Shown: positions 1 through 9,018, counted from the first letter of the stretch. The stretch is 64,000 nucleotides of DNA from JBBIRG01 sp964410965 (GCA_964410965.1 CAYPIY010000012.1:1-64000); one strand, 5' to 3'. Translations and numbers: made by a program. The notes: generated by a model not told the origin, from the letters alone.

Positions 1-142
1 ATATAAACAAAGTAAGGTGTCAGTACAAGTGAATTTTGAAAAATCGAATCATAAAAATCGTTGATTGCATGCTGATCATAAAACTGATAATGACTTGATC
101 GACTAATACCTGATTTTGTAAGCTTTGTATATATTGGAACTG

Positions 143-168
143 ATTATAGGATTAAATTATAGGATTAA
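143..168. repeat. Perfect tandem 13-bp direct repeat
   Basis: The 13-mer ATTATAGGATTAA occurs twice back to back (143-155 and 156-168). It lies about 110 bp upstream of the dyad and has no equivalent noticed in front of the second permease block, so it may be incidental. Confidence 0.6.
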
Positions 169-280
169 ACAATTTCATTTTTAAATATAAAATTATGTAT
201 CAGCATTCATAAAAAATAATCCGGGCATTGTCATAACAGTTTTTTCAATTAAAAACGTCTCATTTTCCACCGTTCGTTTT

Positions 281-307
281 CGTACACCCGGATAATAAAA
301 CCGTACG
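281..307. promoter_or_regulatory. Candidate enhancer dyad CGTAC-N17-GTACG (copy 1)
   Basis: An inverted repeat with arms CGTAC (281-285) and GTACG (303-307) and a 17-nt spacer. The same arms, same spacer length and similar right-hand spacer (AAACC before the second arm) recur at 9299-9325. In both places the dyad sits 70-73 bp upstream of a sigma-54-like element, the usual relation of an NtrC-family activator site to its promoter. Assignment as activator site is inference. Confidence 0.6.
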
Positions 308-380
308 GTTTACACTTTCACTAATGATTATTAAAATTGTTATGTTCATTATAATCAACGCATTAATATGTTTACTCCCA

Positions 381-396
381 TGGCATGGAAATTGTC
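381..396 (+). promoter_or_regulatory. Sigma-54-like promoter (-24/-12), copy 1
   Basis: TGGCAT-N5-TTGTC fits the sigma-54 consensus TGGCAC-N5-TTGCW except for T at the C of the -12 GC. The same element followed by TTAA is found at 9396-9411. It lies about 43 bp upstream of the TTG start of the adaptor gene and would drive the adaptor-ATPase-permease block. A sigma-54 activator gene is present at 26646-28019. Confidence 0.6.
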
Positions 397-438
397 TTAA
401 TGAAAGCAGTTAATTTTTAACCAAAGATAGGAACAAAA

Positions 439-1689
439 TTGGACCGGGTAATAGAAAAAAAGAAATGGTCGCCAAAGAAAATCGCTCTTTTAAGTTTTGC
501 AGGACTTTTCCTGTTTTTTATTCTTTATGTTTTTGTATTCAGCGACCGGAGCATGAAACTGAATGTGGAAAAAGAACGGATTTCCATTTCCACGGTGAAA
601 TTCGGAACCTTTCAGGAATTCATTCCGGTGATCGGCAACGTTCAGCCGATTCAAACGTTTTATCTCGATGTCGTCGAGGGCGGATTGGTCGTGAAGAAAT
701 TCCTGGAAGAAGGCGCGTTCGTGAACGTGAACGATCCGATCGTGGAACTCGACAACGCGCAGCTGCGGCTGAACATCATTTACAACGAGGCGAACGTATT
801 TCAGCAGATCAACAGCCTTCGCGCGACGCGACTGTCGTTTGAGCAAAGCAAGCTCAGCCTGCAGGGACAACTGCTCGACTTGCATTATAAAATACTCGAT
901 CAGAAAAGAGTATATGAGACGAACAAAGGGCTGTATGAGAAAAATCTTATTTCCAATATAGAATATGAAAAAAGCAAAGACCAGCTTGAGTATTTGATGA
1001 AAAGCCGTGATTTGACGGTGGAATCCTATAAACAGGATTCCATCTTCCGGGTCACACAGATCACCCAGATGGAGCAGTCGGTGGGGACGCTCGAGGCTAA
1101 TCTGAGCATCACCAAACGCCAGCTGGAAAATCTCACCGTAAAAGCGCCGATCAAAGGACAACTAACGTCGCTGAAGGCTGAGATCGGCCAGTCTATCAAC
1201 CGCGGTGAGAATCTTGGCCAGATCGATGATATTGATTCTTTCAAAGTGCGTGCTGAAATCGATGAGCATTATATCGCGAGGATTCAGGCAGGGCTGGAGG
1301 GAACTTTCGCGTTCTCAGGACAGGAACACCGGCTGAGGATCAAAACCGTGTATCCTGAAATCAAGAACGGAAAATTCCAGGTGGACATGCTGTTTACGGG
1401 AAAAATGCCCGCCGGCATCCGGCGCGGACAGACGGTGCATATCAACCTGAACCTCAGCGACGAGAAACAGTCGATAATGGTGGAACGCGGCGGATTCTAT
1501 CAGAAAACAGGCGGACAGTGGATATTCGTGGTCGATCCGTCCGGTTCTTATGCCGTCAAACGCCCGATCAAACTGGGCCAGCAGAACACGCAGGTGTTTG
1601 AGGTGCTGGAAGGATTGAAGGAAGGCGAGCAGGTGATTGTCTCTTCTTATGAAAATTACGGCGATGTGGAAAAATTAATTTTAAAATAG
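439..1689 (+). CDS. HlyD/RND-type periplasmic adaptor (membrane fusion protein)
   Basis: Adaptor subunit of a tripartite-type ABC exporter, linking inner-membrane permease and outer membrane. A single N-terminal transmembrane anchor (about residues 16-35) follows a Lys-rich cytoplasmic start. A biotinyl/lipoyl-like half follows (about 60-95), then a long alpha-helical hairpin (about 100-225), the second lipoyl half with KAPIKGQLTSL at about 235, and a beta-barrel C-terminus. The length of 416 aa is normal for the family. The start is TTG with AGGAA 7 nt upstream; the next in-frame Met lies after the membrane anchor, so TTG is preferred. It is first in the block with the ATPase and permeases. 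No TolC-like outer-membrane factor is in the window. Its stop codon runs directly into a GCCAC-type repeat. Confidence 0.9.
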   Translation: MDRVIEKKKWSPKKIALLSFAGLFLFFILYVFVFSDRSMKLNVEKERISISTVKFGTFQEFIPVIGNVQPIQTFYLDVVEGGLVVKKFLEEGAFVNVNDPIVELDNAQLRLNIIYNEANVFQQINSLRATRLSFEQSKLSLQGQLLDLHYKILDQKRVYETNKGLYEKNLISNIEYEKSKDQLEYLMKSRDLTVESYKQDSIFRVTQITQMEQSVGTLEANLSITKRQLENLTVKAPIKGQLTSLKAEIGQSINRGENLGQIDDIDSFKVRAEIDEHYIARIQAGLEGTFAFSGQEHRLRIKTVYPEIKNGKFQVDMLFTGKMPAGIRRGQTVHINLNLSDEKQSIMVERGGFYQKTGGQWIFVVDPSGSYAVKRPIKLGQQNTQVFEVLEGLKEGEQVIVSSYENYGDVEKLILK

Positions 1690-1717
1690 CCACCAAGTCA
1701 CCAAGGCACGAAGAATA
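1688..1717 (+). repeat. GCCAC/CACGAAG-type interspersed repeat
   Basis: A unit reading AGCCACCAAGTCACCAAGGC followed by ACGAAGAA begins within the stop codon of the adaptor gene. Related units recur after several other genes in this window. Confidence 0.6.
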
Positions 1718-1756
1718 AATAAAAAAGTTCATAAATAAAATTGAAAGGGAAGAAAA

Positions 1757-2446
1757 ATGATACGGTTAAACAATCTCAGAAAACTTTATACCACCGAAGA
1801 AGTGGAAACCACGGCGCTGAATAACGTTACCATGGAAGTCAAAGAAGGCGAATTCGTTTCCATCATGGGTCCGTCGGGATGCGGGAAGTCAACATTGCTG
1901 AACATTCTCGGTATGCTGGATAATCCTTCAGAGGGTGAATATCATTTCCTGAATACGGAAGTGTCTAAGTATTCCGAGCGCCAGCGCGCGAACCTGCGCA
2001 AGTCGAATATTGGTTTTGTATTTCAGAGTTTTAATCTCATTGATGAGTTGACGGTATACGAGAACGTGGAACTTCCGCTGATCTATCTGGGCACTTCATC
2101 AGCCGACCGTAAAAAGCGTGTAGAAGCGGTTCTGGAGCGCATGCAGATCATGCACCGGCGGAATCATTTTCCGCAGCAGCTCTCCGGCGGCCAGCAGCAG
2201 AGGGTGGCTGTGGCGCGCGCTCTCGTGGGCAATCCCAAACTGATCCTCGCCGACGAACCCACCGGAAACCTCGATTCCCGCAACGGCGACGAAGTCATGA
2301 GCATGCTGACCCAGCTGAACGAGGGAGGAACAACGATCATCATGGTCACGCACTCGCCGTCGTACGCCGATTACTGCCAGCGCGTTATCCATCTGTTCGA
2401 CGGGCAGATCGTGTCGGAGAATATGAGCAATCAGTTCAGGGTGTAA
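1757..2446 (+). CDS. ABC transporter ATP-binding protein, MacB/LolD type
   Basis: Cytoplasmic ATPase that would power the FtsX-type permeases encoded next to it. Visible motifs are Walker A GPSGCGKS (residues 38-45), Q-loop VFQSFNLI, signature LSGGQQQRVAVARAL (from 142), Walker B LILADEPTGNLD and the switch His in VTHS. The 229-aa length is typical of stand-alone LolD/MacB-like ATPases. A good ribosome site (GAAAGGGAAG) precedes the ATG. It is the only ABC ATPase gene in the window although seven permease genes follow, so it may serve all of them; that sharing is inference. Confidence 0.95.
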   Translation: MIRLNNLRKLYTTEEVETTALNNVTMEVKEGEFVSIMGPSGCGKSTLLNILGMLDNPSEGEYHFLNTEVSKYSERQRANLRKSNIGFVFQSFNLIDELTVYENVELPLIYLGTSSADRKKRVEAVLERMQIMHRRNHFPQQLSGGQQQRVAVARALVGNPKLILADEPTGNLDSRNGDEVMSMLTQLNEGGTTIIMVTHSPSYADYCQRVIHLFDGQIVSENMSNQFRV

Positions 2447-2453
2447 GAATGAA

Positions 2454-2561
2454 TAGCCACGAGACACGAAGGCACGAAGAGTATGTCTAACCGCAGAGCA
2501 CGCAGAGAACACGGAGAAAATGCAAAAAACAAAATCCTTTCTATCTTGGTGCCTTAGTGGC
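2454..2561. repeat. Interspersed repeat with inverted partner
   Basis: The spacer between ATPase and first permease gene is largely repeat. A GCCACGAGACACGAAGGCAC unit at 2454-2480 is followed by a CCGCAGAGCACGCAGAG unit (2491-2516) and an inverted partner TCTTGGTGCCTTAGTGGC (2544-2561), so the transcript could fold into a long imperfect hairpin. Confidence 0.65.
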
Positions 2562-2584
2562 AGAAAACACAAGGAAAATAAGTC

Positions 2585-4975
2585 ATGTTTAAAAATTATT
2601 TTAAAACCGCGTTCCGGAATCTGCTGAAACACAAGATGCACGCGTTCATCAACATTCTTGGGCTGGTGATCGGGATCGCGTGCTGCCTGATCATATTGCT
2701 GTTCGTGCAGGATGAACTGAGTTACGACCGGTTCCATGCCGGCGCTGATGATATGTACCGGATCGTCAGCAAAGCCGAAGTCGGCGGCCGAACCGTGAAC
2801 CTTCCGACGTCGCCGGCACCTATGGCCCGAGCCATGAAGAACGATTTCCCGGAAGTGATCAGCGCCGTGACCGTCGCGGATATGCGGAAGTCTTTGATGG
2901 TTTATAACGACCGGCAGTTCTATGAGAACGGTATCATCCTCGCCGATTCCACGCTGTTTGACGTGTTCAGTTTCAATCTCTTGAAAGGCAATCCGAAAAC
3001 GGCCCTGGCCGATGTTCATTCGGTGATTCTTTCGGAAGAAACGGCGAAAAAATATTTCGGCGGCGACGACCCGATGGGCAAAGTGATCCGGATGGAAAAT
3101 AAATTCGACCTGAAAGTCACCGGGATCGTGGAAAAACCCAGGCAGTCGCATTTCACGTTTGATATGCTGATACCGATCCAAATCCTGAACGAGATTATCG
3201 CCGAAGGTTACACACGTTTTTGGGTGGATCTCTCGAATTATACTTATTTCCGTCTGGGAAAAAACGCATCGCCATCGGATTTAGAAGCGAAACTGCCTGC
3301 TTTTGTGGAGAAATATTGCGGCAATGATCTCCGCAAGTACGGCGTGAAATGGGAGCCCACCTTTCAGTCGCTGACGGACATTCATTTATATTCCAAATTC
3401 GAAGTTGATATCGGTACGCCCGGAGACATCAAATACGTTTATATTTTCTCGGCGATCGCGCTGTTCGTGCTGCTGATCGCGTGCCTGAATTACATGAACC
3501 TCTCCACTGCGCGGTCCGCGAACCGCGCGAAGGAAGTCGGCCTGCGAAAGGTCGTCGGCGCGAACCGGGGAGAACTGATGCGTCAGTTCCTGATTGAATC
3601 TCTGGTGCTGACGTTCATCGGGCTGACGCTGGCGGTAGGTGTTGTACTGCTGTCGTTGTCCTGCTTCAACGCGTTCATTGGCAAAGAACTTTCCTTGTTC
3701 GACAATCCCGTTCTATTTATCGCAGGCATCCTGGGAATTACCGTTTTCATTGGCGTTTTGGCGGGAAGTTATCCGGCGTTCTTTTTATCGTCGTTCAATC
3801 CGATCGACGTACTGAAAGGAAAATTCAAAGCCGGGGCGAAAAGCGCGGGTTTCCGCATGGCGTTGGTCATCATCCAGTTTACAATTTCTATCATTCTCAT
3901 CATCAGCACCGCGATGGTGTATAAGCAGCTGCGGTTCATCCAGAATAAAAAATTAGGTTTTAACAAAGAGCAGGTCATAGTGGTACCCATGCGCGATCCG
4001 TCGCTTCAGGCGAAATACGAATCGATACGCGCGGAAATCGGGCGGATTCCTTCGGTAACCGGCGTTGCCGCCTCGTCGGACATGCCCTGCCGGGGAAAAA
4101 TGGTCAACCTTTTCGTTCCCGAAGGCGCCAAGGATAATGAAGGACAAGCGATGCAGTCGTACCGCGTGGATTATGATTTTATCGACGTGATGGGCATGGA
4201 AATGGCGCAGGGACGAAAATTCTCCAAAGACATGAAAACGGACGAAGCGCAGGCTTTCATTATTAACGAAACGGCCGCGAAATCGCTCGGCTGGGAACAG
4301 CCGATTGGCAAACGGTGGAAATGGGTATCCGGGGACGGTAACCGGGAGGGAACCGTAATCGGCGTCGTGAAGGATTTTCACACGATGTCACTGCACCAGC
4401 CTGTAGAGCCGGTGGTGATGTGCATTAACCGGGACGAATGGAACAACGCGATCATCCGTTTCCAGACGGATAACGTCCTGCAGACCGTCGGCGCGATCGA
4501 AACAAAATGGAAAGCTATCGATCCATCGCGTCCGTTTGAGTACTACTTCTACGACGAAGTATTTGAGGATCTGTACCGGACCGAGAACAAGCTGATGGCC
4601 GTCGTCGGATATTTTTCGATGCTCGCGATATTCGTCGCCTGTCTTGGTTTGTTCGGCCTGGCGTCGTTCACCGCGGAACAACGCACGAAGGAAATGGGTA
4701 TCCGTAAAACGCTGGGCGCCACGATGGCCAATATTGTTCTGCTGTTGTCGAAGGAATTTACCAAATGGGTGATTATCGCGAATGTCATCGCTTGGCCGGC
4801 GGCGTATTACGCCATGGACCACTGGCTGCAGAACTTCGCATATCGTACGGATATCGGCATTGCGGTCTTTATCGCTTCCGGCACGGCGGCCCTGCTGATT
4901 GCGTTGCTGACCGTGAGTTTTCAGTCGGTTAAAACGGCGCTGGCGAATCCGATTGAAAGCCTGAGATATGAGTGA
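2585..4975 (+). CDS. FtsX-type ABC transporter permease (paralog 1 of 7)
   Basis: Large inner-membrane permease of the MacB_PCD/FtsX class, predicted to work with the ATPase just upstream. One transmembrane helix (about residues 20-42) is followed by a periplasmic MacB_PCD-like domain. A first FtsX module (about 285-450, four helices, loop ARSANRAKEVGLRKVVGANR) comes next, then a second periplasmic domain and a second FtsX module (about 672-790, loop EQRTKEMGIRKTLGAT). The C-terminus is ANPIESLRYE. The 796-aa, eight-helix layout is that of duplicated FtsX permeases rather than four-helix MacB. The substrate cannot be read from sequence. It is followed by 322 bp of repeat-rich DNA. Confidence 0.92.
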   Translation: MFKNYFKTAFRNLLKHKMHAFINILGLVIGIACCLIILLFVQDELSYDRFHAGADDMYRIVSKAEVGGRTVNLPTSPAPMARAMKNDFPEVISAVTVADMRKSLMVYNDRQFYENGIILADSTLFDVFSFNLLKGNPKTALADVHSVILSEETAKKYFGGDDPMGKVIRMENKFDLKVTGIVEKPRQSHFTFDMLIPIQILNEIIAEGYTRFWVDLSNYTYFRLGKNASPSDLEAKLPAFVEKYCGNDLRKYGVKWEPTFQSLTDIHLYSKFEVDIGTPGDIKYVYIFSAIALFVLLIACLNYMNLSTARSANRAKEVGLRKVVGANRGELMRQFLIESLVLTFIGLTLAVGVVLLSLSCFNAFIGKELSLFDNPVLFIAGILGITVFIGVLAGSYPAFFLSSFNPIDVLKGKFKAGAKSAGFRMALVIIQFTISIILIISTAMVYKQLRFIQNKKLGFNKEQVIVVPMRDPSLQAKYESIRAEIGRIPSVTGVAASSDMPCRGKMVNLFVPEGAKDNEGQAMQSYRVDYDFIDVMGMEMAQGRKFSKDMKTDEAQAFIINETAAKSLGWEQPIGKRWKWVSGDGNREGTVIGVVKDFHTMSLHQPVEPVVMCINRDEWNNAIIRFQTDNVLQTVGAIETKWKAIDPSRPFEYYFYDEVFEDLYRTENKLMAVVGYFSMLAIFVACLGLFGLASFTAEQRTKEMGIRKTLGATMANIVLLLSKEFTKWVIIANVIAWPAAYYAMDHWLQNFAYRTDIGIAVFIASGTAALLIALLTVSFQSVKTALANPIESLRYE

Positions 4976-4985
4976 AGACACGATA

Positions 4986-5030
4986 TAGCCATAAAGGCAC
5001 AAAGACACAAAGACACAAAGACACGAAGAA
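4986..5030 (+). repeat. CACAAAGA-rich interspersed repeat
   Basis: TAGCCATAAAGGCACAAAGA followed by repeated CACAAAGA octamers and CACGAAGAA. The inverted partner is at 5251-5274 at the other end of the same spacer. Confidence 0.65.
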
Positions 5031-5094
5031 TAAAATGAAAACTAAAAGAATAATAAACAATAGTGGCATTTTGATCCCGACGTGGCGAGAGAGC

Positions 5095-5137
5095 AATCTT
5101 GTATTCCATTCCTTATTCATAAATGTGATACAAGATT
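5095..5137. repeat. Inverted repeat AATCTTGTAT / ATACAAGATT
   Basis: A perfect 10-bp inverted repeat (5095-5104 and 5128-5137) with a 23-nt loop. It lies inside the spacer between permeases 1 and 2, next to a second palindrome; together they look like a composite extragenic element. Confidence 0.6.
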
Positions 5138-5166
5138 TATCATCCCGTTTTTTTCCCGATAACACT

Positions 5167-5217
5167 ATTTCGGTCCCGCTTGAGCCGGGACTCGGCTCAA
5201 GCGACGGGATTCGAAAT
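5167..5217. repeat. Long imperfect palindrome with perfect GCTTGAGCCG core
   Basis: GCTTGAGCCG (5178-5187) and CGGCTCAAGC (5193-5202) form a perfect 10-bp stem with a 5-nt loop. Flanking TCCC/GGGA and ATTTCG/CGAAAT extend the pairing to 5167-5217 with small bulges. No T-tract follows, so this looks more like an extragenic palindromic element than a terminator. Confidence 0.6.
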
Positions 5218-5250
5218 GATACGGTTGTATTATTATTAAACAAAAAACAC

Positions 5251-5274
5251 TTAGTGTCTTGGCGCCTTAGTGGC
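5251..5274 (-). repeat. Inverted partner of the GCCAC-type repeat
   Basis: TTAGTGTCTTGGCGCCTTAG followed by TGGC, the reverse-complement type of the unit at 4986-5030. It ends 23 bp before the start codon of permease 2, whose ribosome site AGGAGG lies in between. Confidence 0.6.
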
Positions 5275-5297
5275 CGATAACCAGGAGGAAAAGAGTC

Positions 5298-7676
5298 ATG
5301 CTGAAAAATTACTTTAAAATAGCGTTGCGCAATATCCTTCGCCAGAAAGGATATTCATTCATTAACATCACGGGACTGTCACTGGGCATGGCCTGCTGCC
5401 TGTTGATGCTGTTGTGGGTCTCTGACGAGCTGAGTTACAATCATTTTCATGAAAACGCCGGAACGCTGTTCCGTGTGGAACAGGATCAGCCGACGCCGCA
5501 GGGACCGTTTCACGTCAACGTAACGCCATACGCCATGGGGACGGCGTTAGTCGCGGAAGTGCCGGAAATCAAAAACGCGGTACGGATCGATCATACGGGT
5601 ACACTTCTGGTGAAGTACGGGGAAAAATCTTTTTTTGAATCGGGCGCAAGCGCGGTAGATCCGTCTTTTTTTGATATGTTCACGTTTCCACTTGTCAAAG
5701 GCGATAAGGCGACTGCGCTGAAACAACCCACCAGCGCGGTGATCAATGAAGACATCGCGGCAAAATATTTCGGCGATGACGATCCGGTCGGCAAAACGCT
5801 GTTGTTCAATAATGAATACGCCGTTACGGTAACCGGCGTGATGCAAAACGCGCCCCAGCAGTCCACTTTCCGGCCTGATATACTCGTGCCGATGGAGCTC
5901 ATGAAATTAGCGGGCGTGAATACCGGAAACTGGGGAACGAACGAGATCATCACCATGGTTGAACTGCACGACCCTGCAACCACCGGCACGGTCGCCGCTA
6001 AAATCACGGACCTGACGGAAAAGCACCGGACGATCGCAAATCCTAACCGTAAAAACAACCCGGCGTACATCGCGCAGTTCGAGTTGATGCCGCTCACCGG
6101 TCTGCGGCAGTATTCCCGTTTCGGGTACGGACAGGTTTACGGGAACATTCAGACCATCGTCATCTTTCTCATCATGGCGGTGTTTATTATCCTGATCGCG
6201 TGCATCAATTACATGAATCTCGCGACGGCCCGTTCGGCGAACCGCGCCAAGGAAGTGGGACTGCGCAAAACCGTCGGCGCCGGGCGCGGAAATATTTCAT
6301 TCCAGTTTTTCAGCGAATCGCTCCTGACGACGATGATCGCTTTTGTGTTTGCGTTAATTCTCACCGAAGCTTTTCTTCCCCTGTTCAATGATATTTCCGG
6401 CAAGCAATTATCCGCGGCAGCGCCGTTTTCGCCCGGATTTCTTCCCGTTCTCCTGGGAATCACAATTCTGACGGGTTTACTCTCGGGCACGTATCCGGCG
6501 CTGATCCTGTCGCGTTTTCAGCCGGCGCAGGTTCTGAAAGGTCATACCGGGTCCGGGGGATCGCTGTTCCGGAAAAGCTTAGTGGTGTTCCAGTTTTCGC
6601 TATCCATTGTCCTGATGATCGGCACGCTGGTGATGATGCGCCAGCTGGATTACATGCGAAACAAACAAATCGGCTACGACAAGGAACAACTGATTCATAT
6701 CGAAATGCGCGGCGACACACCGAAATCGTACGGTGCGTTCAAAGAGGCACTGCTTAAAGATCCGCGGATTCTGGGCGTATCGGGCACGCATCAGCGTCCG
6801 ACGCAGATCGGCTCCAATGGCGGCGGCGCGGAATGGGAAGGCAAGGACCCGAATTTCAGGCCGATCATCGGTTTCGCCGGCGTGGATTACGACTACGCAG
6901 AAACCATGAAAATAGGACTGGCGGAAGGACGATCGTTTTCCAAAGCTTACGCGACAGACACCTCCGCGGCGGTCATGGTCAACGAAGAGCTCGCGAAGAT
7001 GATGGGTTCCTCATCGGTTGTGGGCAAACGGTTTACATGGCAGGGCGACGCGACGGTGATCGGCGTCATGAAAAATTTTCATTACCAGCAGGTGCAGAAT
7101 AACATCGAGCCGCTCGCCGTGTACTTAGCGCCGAATCTCATCCGTTACGCGGTGATACGGCTGCAGGCGGGACAGGTCACCGAATCGCTGGATCAGGTGA
7201 AACGCGTATGGGAACAGGTGTACCCGCCGTATCCGTTCGAGTACAAATTCTTTGATGATGATTTCGCGCAGATGTTCGCCAACGACGACCGGATGGCCTT
7301 GCTTCTGAAGATCGCGGCGGCAATCGCCATCATTATTGCCTGCCTGGGACTCTTCGGACTGGCCTCATTCATGACAGAACAGCGCACCAAGGAAATCGGC
7401 ATCCGCAAAACGATGGGCGCCACCGCTTCGGGGATATCACTGATGCTTTCAAAGGAATTTGTGAAATGGGTGATCCTCGCGAACCTGCTCGCCTGGCCGG
7501 CGGCGTATTACGCGATGAGCCGGTGGCTGGAGAATTACGCGTACCGCACGGACATCGGCTGGTGGCTGTTTGCCGTATCCGGCATCGCGACACTGGTGAT
7601 CGCCGCGCTGACAGTGAGTTATCAGTCCGTTAAGGCGGCGCGCGCGAACCCGATTGAATGTTTGAGATATGAGTGA
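5298..7676 (+). CDS. FtsX-type ABC transporter permease (paralog 2 of 7)
   Basis: Inner-membrane permease of 792 aa, paralogous to the preceding gene over its full length. The start MLKNYFKIALRNILRQKGYS is preceded by a strong AGGAGG site. The first FtsX loop NRAKEVGLRKTVGAGRG lies near residue 315 and the second, EQRTKEIGIRKTMGAT, near 693. The C-terminus is ANPIECLRYE, with Cys where most paralogs have Ser. Two periplasmic domains separate the membrane segments. The gene is isolated from its neighbours by repeat-laden spacers of 322 and 412 bp, so it may not be strictly co-transcribed with the first permease. Confidence 0.92.
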   Translation: MLKNYFKIALRNILRQKGYSFINITGLSLGMACCLLMLLWVSDELSYNHFHENAGTLFRVEQDQPTPQGPFHVNVTPYAMGTALVAEVPEIKNAVRIDHTGTLLVKYGEKSFFESGASAVDPSFFDMFTFPLVKGDKATALKQPTSAVINEDIAAKYFGDDDPVGKTLLFNNEYAVTVTGVMQNAPQQSTFRPDILVPMELMKLAGVNTGNWGTNEIITMVELHDPATTGTVAAKITDLTEKHRTIANPNRKNNPAYIAQFELMPLTGLRQYSRFGYGQVYGNIQTIVIFLIMAVFIILIACINYMNLATARSANRAKEVGLRKTVGAGRGNISFQFFSESLLTTMIAFVFALILTEAFLPLFNDISGKQLSAAAPFSPGFLPVLLGITILTGLLSGTYPALILSRFQPAQVLKGHTGSGGSLFRKSLVVFQFSLSIVLMIGTLVMMRQLDYMRNKQIGYDKEQLIHIEMRGDTPKSYGAFKEALLKDPRILGVSGTHQRPTQIGSNGGGAEWEGKDPNFRPIIGFAGVDYDYAETMKIGLAEGRSFSKAYATDTSAAVMVNEELAKMMGSSSVVGKRFTWQGDATVIGVMKNFHYQQVQNNIEPLAVYLAPNLIRYAVIRLQAGQVTESLDQVKRVWEQVYPPYPFEYKFFDDDFAQMFANDDRMALLLKIAAAIAIIIACLGLFGLASFMTEQRTKEIGIRKTMGATASGISLMLSKEFVKWVILANLLAWPAAYYAMSRWLENYAYRTDIGWWLFAVSGIATLVIAALTVSYQSVKAARANPIECLRYE

Positions 7677-7686
7677 TGCAACCTTA

Positions 7687-7845
7687 TAGCCACAAAGACA
7701 CGAAGGCTCAAAGAAAATATTAACCGCGGAGCGCGCAGAGTGCTCAGAGAAAATATAGAAAATTAACGCTATGTAGCCACAAAGACTCTAAGACACGAAG
7801 AATTCATAGATTTTTAAAACCATGGTGTCTTGGTGACTTAGTGGC
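7687..7845. repeat. Cluster of GCCAC-type and CGCAGAG-type repeats
   Basis: Two direct units (TAGCCACAAAGACACGAAGG from 7687; TAGCCACAAAGACTCTAAGA from 7774) flank a CCGCGGAGCGCGCAGAG unit. An inverted partner GGTGTCTTGGTGACTTAGTG begins at 7824. This is the densest copy of the repeat family in the window. Confidence 0.6.
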
Positions 7846-7875
7846 GAGTATTAAATTACGAAGACTCAAAGAATA

Positions 7876-8052
7876 CATTAAACTGCAGAAGTATTGAATC
7901 AACACTCCGTTTAACGAATCACCCGTACCGAAGAACTTTACCCGCTTGAAAATGAATCCCGGGTTGATGTGTAAAGAAAAGAACTTGGACCGAAGCCTCT
8001 TAAAGAATATCTTGCTAAAATGAATATCCGATATGAGCCTCTTAGAAAATAG
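7876..8052 (+). pseudogene. Possible decayed coding remnant
   Basis: One frame reads protein-like text: EELYPLENESRVDV, an in-frame TAA at 7972, then RKELGPKPLKEYLAKMNIRY and EPLRK before TAG at 8050-8052. There is no start codon and further in-frame stops lie upstream. The acidic/basic composition is unlike the repeat-derived flanks. I do not recognise the family; it may be the tail of a lost gene or chance. Confidence 0.25.
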
Positions 8053-8088
8053 TCAATCTTTTATCACAATTTATTGTCAGGAGACTCT

Positions 8089-9018
8089 ATGCAAACTTGT
8101 TTAAGAAAGACCATTTCCGTTATACTTTCACTCGTATCGTTATTGACTTTTTTCGATTTTTATTCCTACGCCCAGCAGATCGCGGATTCCTCTTTTGATT
8201 ACGCGATACCCCACCCGATGTATGCGCCGGGCAAAGGAACTGAAATAACGCTGGACGAAGCGCATCTGAATTTTCACACTCTGAACGGACGGTATTATCC
8301 ATTCGGGAGATTGCTACAGAAAGACGGTTACCAGCTGAAACCCGGCATGGAAAAATTTTCCGATTCCTCCTTATCCGGCGTTAAGATGCTGGTCATCGCT
8401 AACGCTTTGGGCGATACCGGCGAGTGGGTATTGCCTGCGAAATCCGCTTTTGCGGCGGATGAGATCGCGGCGCTGAAGAAATGGGTTTCCGGCGGGGGCA
8501 GGCTTTTCCTTATCGCCGACCACATGCCGTTCGCCGGCGCCGCATCCGGACTCGCGCAGGCCTTCGGGTTCAATTTCATCGACGGTTTCGCTATCCGGAA
8601 AGACCGGGCACAGGAAATATTCTCCCGCGCGCGCAATAATCTGAATCCGAACGTCATAACGGACGGCCGGAACAAAACGGAACGCGTCGATTCCGTATGC
8701 GTATTCACGGGACAGGCTTTTGTGGCGCCGAAAAACGCCGTTGCCATGACTTCACTTGAGAATGACTATGACATATTCCTGCCCGACACCGCCTGGATTT
8801 TTAACGATCAAACACCGCGCATGTCCGGTACCGGTTTAACCAACGGCGCTTATATGGAATACGGCAAAGGACGGCTGGTCGTCATGGGCGAGGCCGCGAT
8901 GTTTTCAGCCCAATTAGCCGGACCCCAGCGTAGACCCGCCGGAATGAATATGCTTGTTGCGAGACAAAACCCGCTGTTCCTGCTTAACATCGTCCATTGG
9001 CTGGACCGGAAACTTTGA
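8089..9018 (+). CDS. Exported DUF4350/GATase-like protein
   Basis: A 309-aa protein with a signal peptide (hydrophobic segment about residues 8-22, likely cleavage after SYA). The mature part has LDEAHLNFHTLNGRYYPFGR, LVIANAL and the glycine-rich LKKWVSGGGRLFLIADH stretch. These resemble the class I glutamine-amidotransferase-like fold of DUF4350 proteins; no catalytic triad could be assigned with confidence. The ATG at 8089 is chosen over an in-frame TTG at 8074 because TCAGGAGA lies between them at ribosome-site distance. It stands alone between the two permease blocks, with spacers of 412 and 482 bp on either side, so membership in the transport operons is doubtful. Confidence 0.7.
   Translation: MQTCLRKTISVILSLVSLLTFFDFYSYAQQIADSSFDYAIPHPMYAPGKGTEITLDEAHLNFHTLNGRYYPFGRLLQKDGYQLKPGMEKFSDSSLSGVKMLVIANALGDTGEWVLPAKSAFAADEIAALKKWVSGGGRLFLIADHMPFAGAASGLAQAFGFNFIDGFAIRKDRAQEIFSRARNNLNPNVITDGRNKTERVDSVCVFTGQAFVAPKNAVAMTSLENDYDIFLPDTAWIFNDQTPRMSGTGLTNGAYMEYGKGRLVVMGEAAMFSAQLAGPQRRPAGMNMLVARQNPLFLLNIVHWLDRKL

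Larger units (their letters stand above)
1..438. other. AT-rich intergenic/control region
   Basis: No gene was found in this stretch upstream of the adaptor gene. It contains a perfect tandem 13-bp repeat at 143-168, a CGTAC-N17-GTACG dyad at 281-307 and a sigma-54-like element at 381-396, listed separately. The remainder is AT-rich without a convincing reading frame or RNA gene. Confidence 0.6.

Noticed and set aside
4986..5030. CACAAAGA repeats as a CRISPR array
   Set aside because: The units are contiguous 8-mers without spacers, and no cas gene is present.
4972..5280. 102-codon + strand frame between permeases 1 and 2
   Set aside because: It runs entirely through repeats and palindromes and overlaps the previous stop; no ribosome site or protein-like pattern.
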